A model generated the notes under the pieces. It saw nothing but the letters and a program-made list of their open reading frames with translations, was not told the origin of the DNA and made no database searches. A stretch of 64,000 nucleotides of DNA from Filimonas lacunae (GTDB lineage Bacteria; Bacteroidota; Bacteroidia; Chitinophagales; Chitinophagaceae), in contig NZ_AP017422.1 of the NCBI RefSeq assembly GCF_002355595.1, positions 1 to 64,000 of the forward strand. The letters run 5' to 3'. This document shows positions 60,964 to 64,000 of this stretch, in pieces. The stretch's first letter is position 1. Every line of letters begins with the position of its first letter. The translations under genes and the position numbers were made by a program.

Positions 60964-61437
60964 ATGAAAATGAAGGTGTTAAGTGCTCTGGCAATGGTTG
61001 TATTAGGCAGCGGATTGTTTTTTGCATGCAGTAAAAATGATGAGCAACCCGATACCACTCCGGCTGTGATTGTGAAACTGACTAAAAGTAATTGGAAAAT
61101 CAATAGCATTACCAGGCCTAAGCTCGGCAGTCCGGCGGGTGACAGTGTTATTTCAAAAGCTTGTACATCTGATGACCTTATCCAGGTTTCGATACAAGGA
61201 ACATATGTGTTTAGCGATAGCACCAGCAAGTGCGACAGCACTGTTTTCCCTTATTCAAAAGGCAGCTGGAAATACGATCTTACTAAAGATTCTTTACAGC
61301 TGACTACCGCTACCACTCCTGCCAAGAACTATAAGTGGAAAGTGTTAACCCTGAACGATAGTGTAATGAAAGTGCAGTATATCGATAGCACTGTGCTTAC
61401 CGATAAGTTTACCAAAACCATCTCTTTTAAACACTAA
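60964..61437 (+). CDS. Lipocalin-like lipoprotein
   Basis: A 157-residue lipoprotein. MKMKVLSALAMVVLGSGLFFACSK has a lipobox ending in Cys22. The rest is beta-rich in the style of lipocalin-like proteins of Bacteroidota: LTKSNWKINSITRPKLGSPAGDS, GTYVFSDSTSKCDSTVFPYSKGSWKYDLTKDSLQL, then KWKVLTLNDSVMKVQYIDS. Members bind small ligands or stabilise the envelope; the function here is unknown. It has its own terminator downstream. Confidence 0.8.
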   Translation: MKMKVLSALAMVVLGSGLFFACSKNDEQPDTTPAVIVKLTKSNWKINSITRPKLGSPAGDSVISKACTSDDLIQVSIQGTYVFSDSTSKCDSTVFPYSKGSWKYDLTKDSLQLTTATTPAKNYKWKVLTLNDSVMKVQYIDSTVLTDKFTKTISFKH

Positions 61438-61449
61438 GCATCAGACGGA

Positions 61450-61488
61450 CTGTTGCTGCTCCTGTAACAGTGGCAGCAACAGCCTTTT
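61450..61488 (+). terminator. Terminator of the lipoprotein gene
   Basis: CTGTTGCTGC and GCAGCAACAG pair around a 13-base loop, followed by CCTTTT. Confidence 0.75.
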
Positions 61489-61493
61489 GATAA

Positions 61494-62043
61494 ATGTTCA
61501 CTTCTGCAAGAGTTACTACCTATATTAAAAGGATGCAGGGAAAACGACCGGCTTTCCCAGGAACAACTGTATAAGTTGTTCTATGCTGATATGTACAGGC
61601 ATTGCCGGCGGTATATAACCGATCCGCATACCATTCTTTCTGTGTTAAACGATGCTTTTATGAAGGTGTTTAAAAACATAGAAGCGTACAAAGGGGATGG
61701 TAGCCTGTTTCGTGCCTGGATGAAGAAGGTGTTGATGAACACGATTATTGATCACCTGCGTGTAACAAAGGCGCAGTTGTATGTGGTGCATATGGATGAA
61801 GTGCGGGAGTTGGGCGAAGATGATTTTTATATGGATAGCAAGTGGAGTCGCGAGCAGTTGGGAATTCACCTGGCGGCGCTGCCCCCGGTAACACGGCTGG
61901 TGACCAGCCTTTTTGCGTTTGAAGGATATACACACCAGGAAATTTCTTTGGCCCTGGATATATCTGAAAAAACAAGCAGGTGGCATTTGTTTGAAGGGAG
62001 GAAGAAATTAAAACAGATGCTCTGTTTGAAGTCAACAAAATAA
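61494..62043 (+). CDS. Sigma-70 family RNA polymerase sigma factor (start appears frameshifted)
   Basis: An ECF-type sigma factor of about 180 residues. Region 2 is in LYKLFYADMYRHCRRYITDPHTILSVLNDAFMKVFKNIEAYKGDGSLFRAWMKKVLMNTIIDHLR and region 4 in LAALPPVTRLVTSLFAFEGYTHQEISLALDISEKTSRWHLFEGRKKLKQML. The main frame reads well upstream of the first in-frame start (TTG 61576) through LLQELLPILKGCRENDRLSQEQ, a family-like N-terminus, but no ATG is in that frame. ATG 61494 is one base out: removing the T after it would give MSLLQELLP. So the gene is either frameshifted, uses an odd start (CTG 61504), or starts at TTG 61576 with region 2 trimmed. The next gene begins 8 bases after its stop. Confidence 0.8.
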
Positions 62044-62050
62044 GTAAGCA

Positions 62051-63169
62051 ATGAGCCAATTCGAGTTCGATGATTTTATTCCGCCTATTCCTGATGAAGT
62101 AGCCTGGCAAATAATGAAAGGCCGGCTGGATCGGGAAATGCCTGTTCTCCGTAAAAAGGGAATAAGAGGGGCTGTGTATGGGTTGGTTGCGTTGTTTGTT
62201 TTGTTGTGTATACATGTGAAATTAACCGATTCGGGTTGTAAGCCGGCAAAAGGCGGTGAAGTGAGTTTCACAGCTTACAGTCCCGTTGTTGATCATAAAG
62301 TTGCTGCGGGTATTCCTGCCAGCCGTTTTTTGGGGGGAGTGAATAGTGGGGTATCGCTGGCAACAGCATATGAACCTATAGAGCAGCAGGATATTGTTGT
62401 TACGCATCCTTATAGTATAGATACCTCTGTTGCTGTGATGGCTGGGCTGTCTTTAAAAAACAATCAGAGGGAGGAAGCGGATAGTTTGATGTTATTGCAA
62501 GCAGATACTTCATTGCCGTTTGTAAATAAACAACAGGCGAGTGCTAAAAAGTGGCAGTTGTTTGCGGGCGTCTCTTCTAATGTGGTTGTGGCTGCTAAAA
62601 AGCAGGATATGCAACCTTACCCGGCTGCAGAGCTTCGCTATTATCCGGGTAAGCGTTTTTTTATAGCTACAGGGTTGTCTGTTTTTTCTCCGGTTACAGC
62701 TAAGGCATGTGCTTTAAAGAATAGTTATTCTGTGGATGATACGATGTATAACGTAAAGCTTATTAATGAAAATGTAGCCTATCGTAAGCAGTATTATATG
62801 AATATTCCTTTGGTGGCGGGTGTGGAAATAACAGATCGTTTCACCATATCGGGCGGTATGCAGGCGTCTGTTTTGTTAACATCGAAACAAGAGGAGCAAA
62901 CGGTTACTTACGATTTTGATATGCAACGTCTTGTAAATCCTCCTGTTAATTTGCTAGCCACACCCACTGCATTAGTGCCTGACGAAACCTATGATGTGGA
63001 AGTGAGAAAACTGGAGCTTCGGTATCTTCTTAAAATGGATTACCGGTTTGGTCGTTTGTTGGCAGGTGTAAGCTATGAGCATGCGTTGTCTCCTTTGTTA
63101 AAGGGACAGAATGTGTCGGGGGTGAAAAATAATTTGTTTTCTATTGGTTTGAAATATCGCTTTTTCTAA
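62051..63169 (+). CDS. Membrane-anchored protein with outer-membrane-type beta-barrel domain (putative sigma-factor partner)
   Basis: A 372-residue protein following the sigma gene by 8 bases. The first 35 residues are soluble and charged (MSQFEFDDFIPPIPDEVAWQIMKGRLDREM), then one membrane helix (GAVYGLVALFVLLCIHV, about 39-57), a low-complexity linker, and a C-terminal domain (about 170-372) of barrel-like strands ending KNNLFSIGLKYRFF, a classic terminal barrel strand. Anti-sigma factors next to ECF sigma genes often have a short cytoplasmic part plus one helix, so the N-terminus may bind the sigma factor (inference). How a barrel domain would be reached from an inner-membrane anchor is unclear. 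Confidence 0.7.
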   Translation: MSQFEFDDFIPPIPDEVAWQIMKGRLDREMPVLRKKGIRGAVYGLVALFVLLCIHVKLTDSGCKPAKGGEVSFTAYSPVVDHKVAAGIPASRFLGGVNSGVSLATAYEPIEQQDIVVTHPYSIDTSVAVMAGLSLKNNQREEADSLMLLQADTSLPFVNKQQASAKKWQLFAGVSSNVVVAAKKQDMQPYPAAELRYYPGKRFFIATGLSVFSPVTAKACALKNSYSVDDTMYNVKLINENVAYRKQYYMNIPLVAGVEITDRFTISGGMQASVLLTSKQEEQTVTYDFDMQRLVNPPVNLLATPTALVPDETYDVEVRKLELRYLLKMDYRFGRLLAGVSYEHALSPLLKGQNVSGVKNNLFSIGLKYRFF

Positions 63170-63275
63170 AGCGGAGTAGTTTTTAGCGAGTAAAAGAACC
63201 GTTTGTGTGCGCAGGACAATCGCCCCTGATTGTCGCATGCAATGGCGTCTCCAACTTGTCTGGGTTCGGGTTGAT

Positions 63276-63305
63276 GGGTTGTTGCGTCAGCAGCAACCCT
63301 TTTGT
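63276..63305 (+). terminator. Terminator after the sigma-factor operon
   Basis: GGGTTGTTGC pairs imperfectly with GCAGCAACCC across a short loop and is followed by TTTTGTTTT. It is about 110 bases after the stop of the barrel gene. Confidence 0.7.
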
Positions 63306-63332
63306 TTTCAGCTATTCCTCTTATCTTACAGT

Positions 63333-64000
63333 ATGCACCAGGAATTTGAACCACCCGAAGTATTGCGTGATACCATAAAGTGCTTTTGGTATAACAGAGA
63401 CGATTTTAGCGAACAGCTTACCGACTTTGAGGTAATGCCGGATGGTTATGCTGAAATCATCTTTCATTTCGGTGGTGACTGTAGTATTGCCGGTGACAAA
63501 GGGTTGCAGTTGTTGCCTTCTCCTTTTATGATGGGATTGCTCAATCATCCTGCCCGTTTTTATGCAAAAAATCGTTTGGAGATTATTGCGGTCCGGTGTT
63601 TTCCCTGGACGGTGTTCGATTTGCTGGGGTTGCCTTCCGGCAAGCACGGTGTACATGTGTTTGCACATCCCGTTGCACAATTGCACAACACGTTACAGCA
63701 GTATGTGCAGGCAGGTAAAATAGAAGCGGCCATAGCGCATGTGCAACAATATTTCCTGGATGCGCACTCGCATATAGCAACAGATAGCATGTTGTTTAAA
63801 GCAGGAGCCGCCATGCGAAAAGCGAATGGTACTATGCCTGTAAGCGAGGTGGCTACAGCGGCGCATGCTACGGTGCGCACGCTGGAACGAAACTTTAAAC
63901 AGTCGTCCGGCTATTCAGTAAAAGATGTGTCGGGGTTGATACGCTTTGAACAGGTGCGTAATCAATTATGGAATCATCCGCATACCAATATTGCGGGCCT
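63333..64000 (+). CDS. AraC-family transcriptional regulator with DUF6597 N-terminus (cut by window end)
   Basis: An open frame from ATG 63333 (MHQEFEPPEVLRDTIKCFWY) runs off the end of the window after 222 codons. The N-terminal DUF6597-type domain includes VMPDGYAEIIFHFGGDCSI and FMMGLLNHPARFYAKNRLEIIAVRCFPWTVFDLLGLP. The start of the AraC HTH region follows (AATAAHATVRTLERNFKQSSGYSVKDVSGLIRFEQVRNQLW, about 175-215), so roughly the last 40-50 residues, with the second HTH, lie outside. It follows the sigma operon terminator and has its own unit. Confidence 0.88.
   Translation, partial: MHQEFEPPEVLRDTIKCFWYNRDDFSEQLTDFEVMPDGYAEIIFHFGGDCSIAGDKGLQLLPSPFMMGLLNHPARFYAKNRLEIIAVRCFPWTVFDLLGLPSGKHGVHVFAHPVAQLHNTLQQYVQAGKIEAAIAHVQQYFLDAHSHIATDSMLFKAGAAMRKANGTMPVSEVATAAHATVRTLERNFKQSSGYSVKDVSGLIRFEQVRNQLWNHPHTNIAG

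Overview
The window reads as the start of a chromosome from a Bacteroidota bacterium, most likely family Chitinophagaceae (a Chitinophaga/Filimonas/Niastella-like soil organism; genus is inference). The evidence is a SusC/SusD pair with a hybrid two-component regulator, type IX secretion (T9SS) adhesins with CHU_C-type tails, a PorP/SprF protein, and promoters of the Bacteroidota form TTTG-N19-TAnnTTTG. Base 1 is the dnaA start codon. All family calls were made by eye from the translated sequence; no database search was run.

Layout. 1-4.4 kb: dnaA, tRNA-Ser(GCU), a pentapeptide-repeat protein, a LigB/DODA-type dioxygenase and a PARG-like TIGR02452 protein. 4.5-14.4 kb: a small polysaccharide-utilisation locus with a PL9-like pectate lyase lipoprotein, SusD, SusC and a 1360-residue hybrid two-component sensor/AraC regulator. 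14.8-40.8 kb: the dominant feature, a T9SS adhesin locus. It holds an AraC regulator, two paralogous proteins of about 3000 residues, a 1359-residue relative, a PorP/SprF-like outer-membrane protein and a TPR-PD40-OmpA (PorE-like) lipid-peptidoglycan linker candidate. 41-42 kb: an EamA exporter and tRNA-Pro(UGG).

42-58.4 kb: an accessory island bracketed by degenerate copies of the tRNA-Pro 3' end and its terminator. It carries redox enzymes (two SDRs, two NmrA-like proteins, an aldehyde dehydrogenase, an Old Yellow Enzyme homologue), an SRPBCC protein, a DUF2652 cyclase-like protein, an outer-membrane barrel, five AraC regulators and two decayed genes. No integrase is visible. 58.6-64 kb: small hypotheticals, a Crp/Fnr regulator with its own palindromic sites, a lipocalin-like lipoprotein, a sigma factor whose start appears frameshifted, a membrane-anchored beta-barrel partner, and an AraC gene cut by the window end.

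The most informative regulatory signal is a recurring geometry. Short direct repeats spaced exactly 21 bp lie upstream of -7 elements at both giant adhesin genes, susC, the OYE gene, and an SDR/NmrA pair, and most sit beside an AraC-type regulator gene. This suggests the loci are controlled by AraC-type activators binding two helical turns. A separate 18-bp box recurs at four promoters in the 53-58 kb block at the same or nearly the same distance from a -7-like element.
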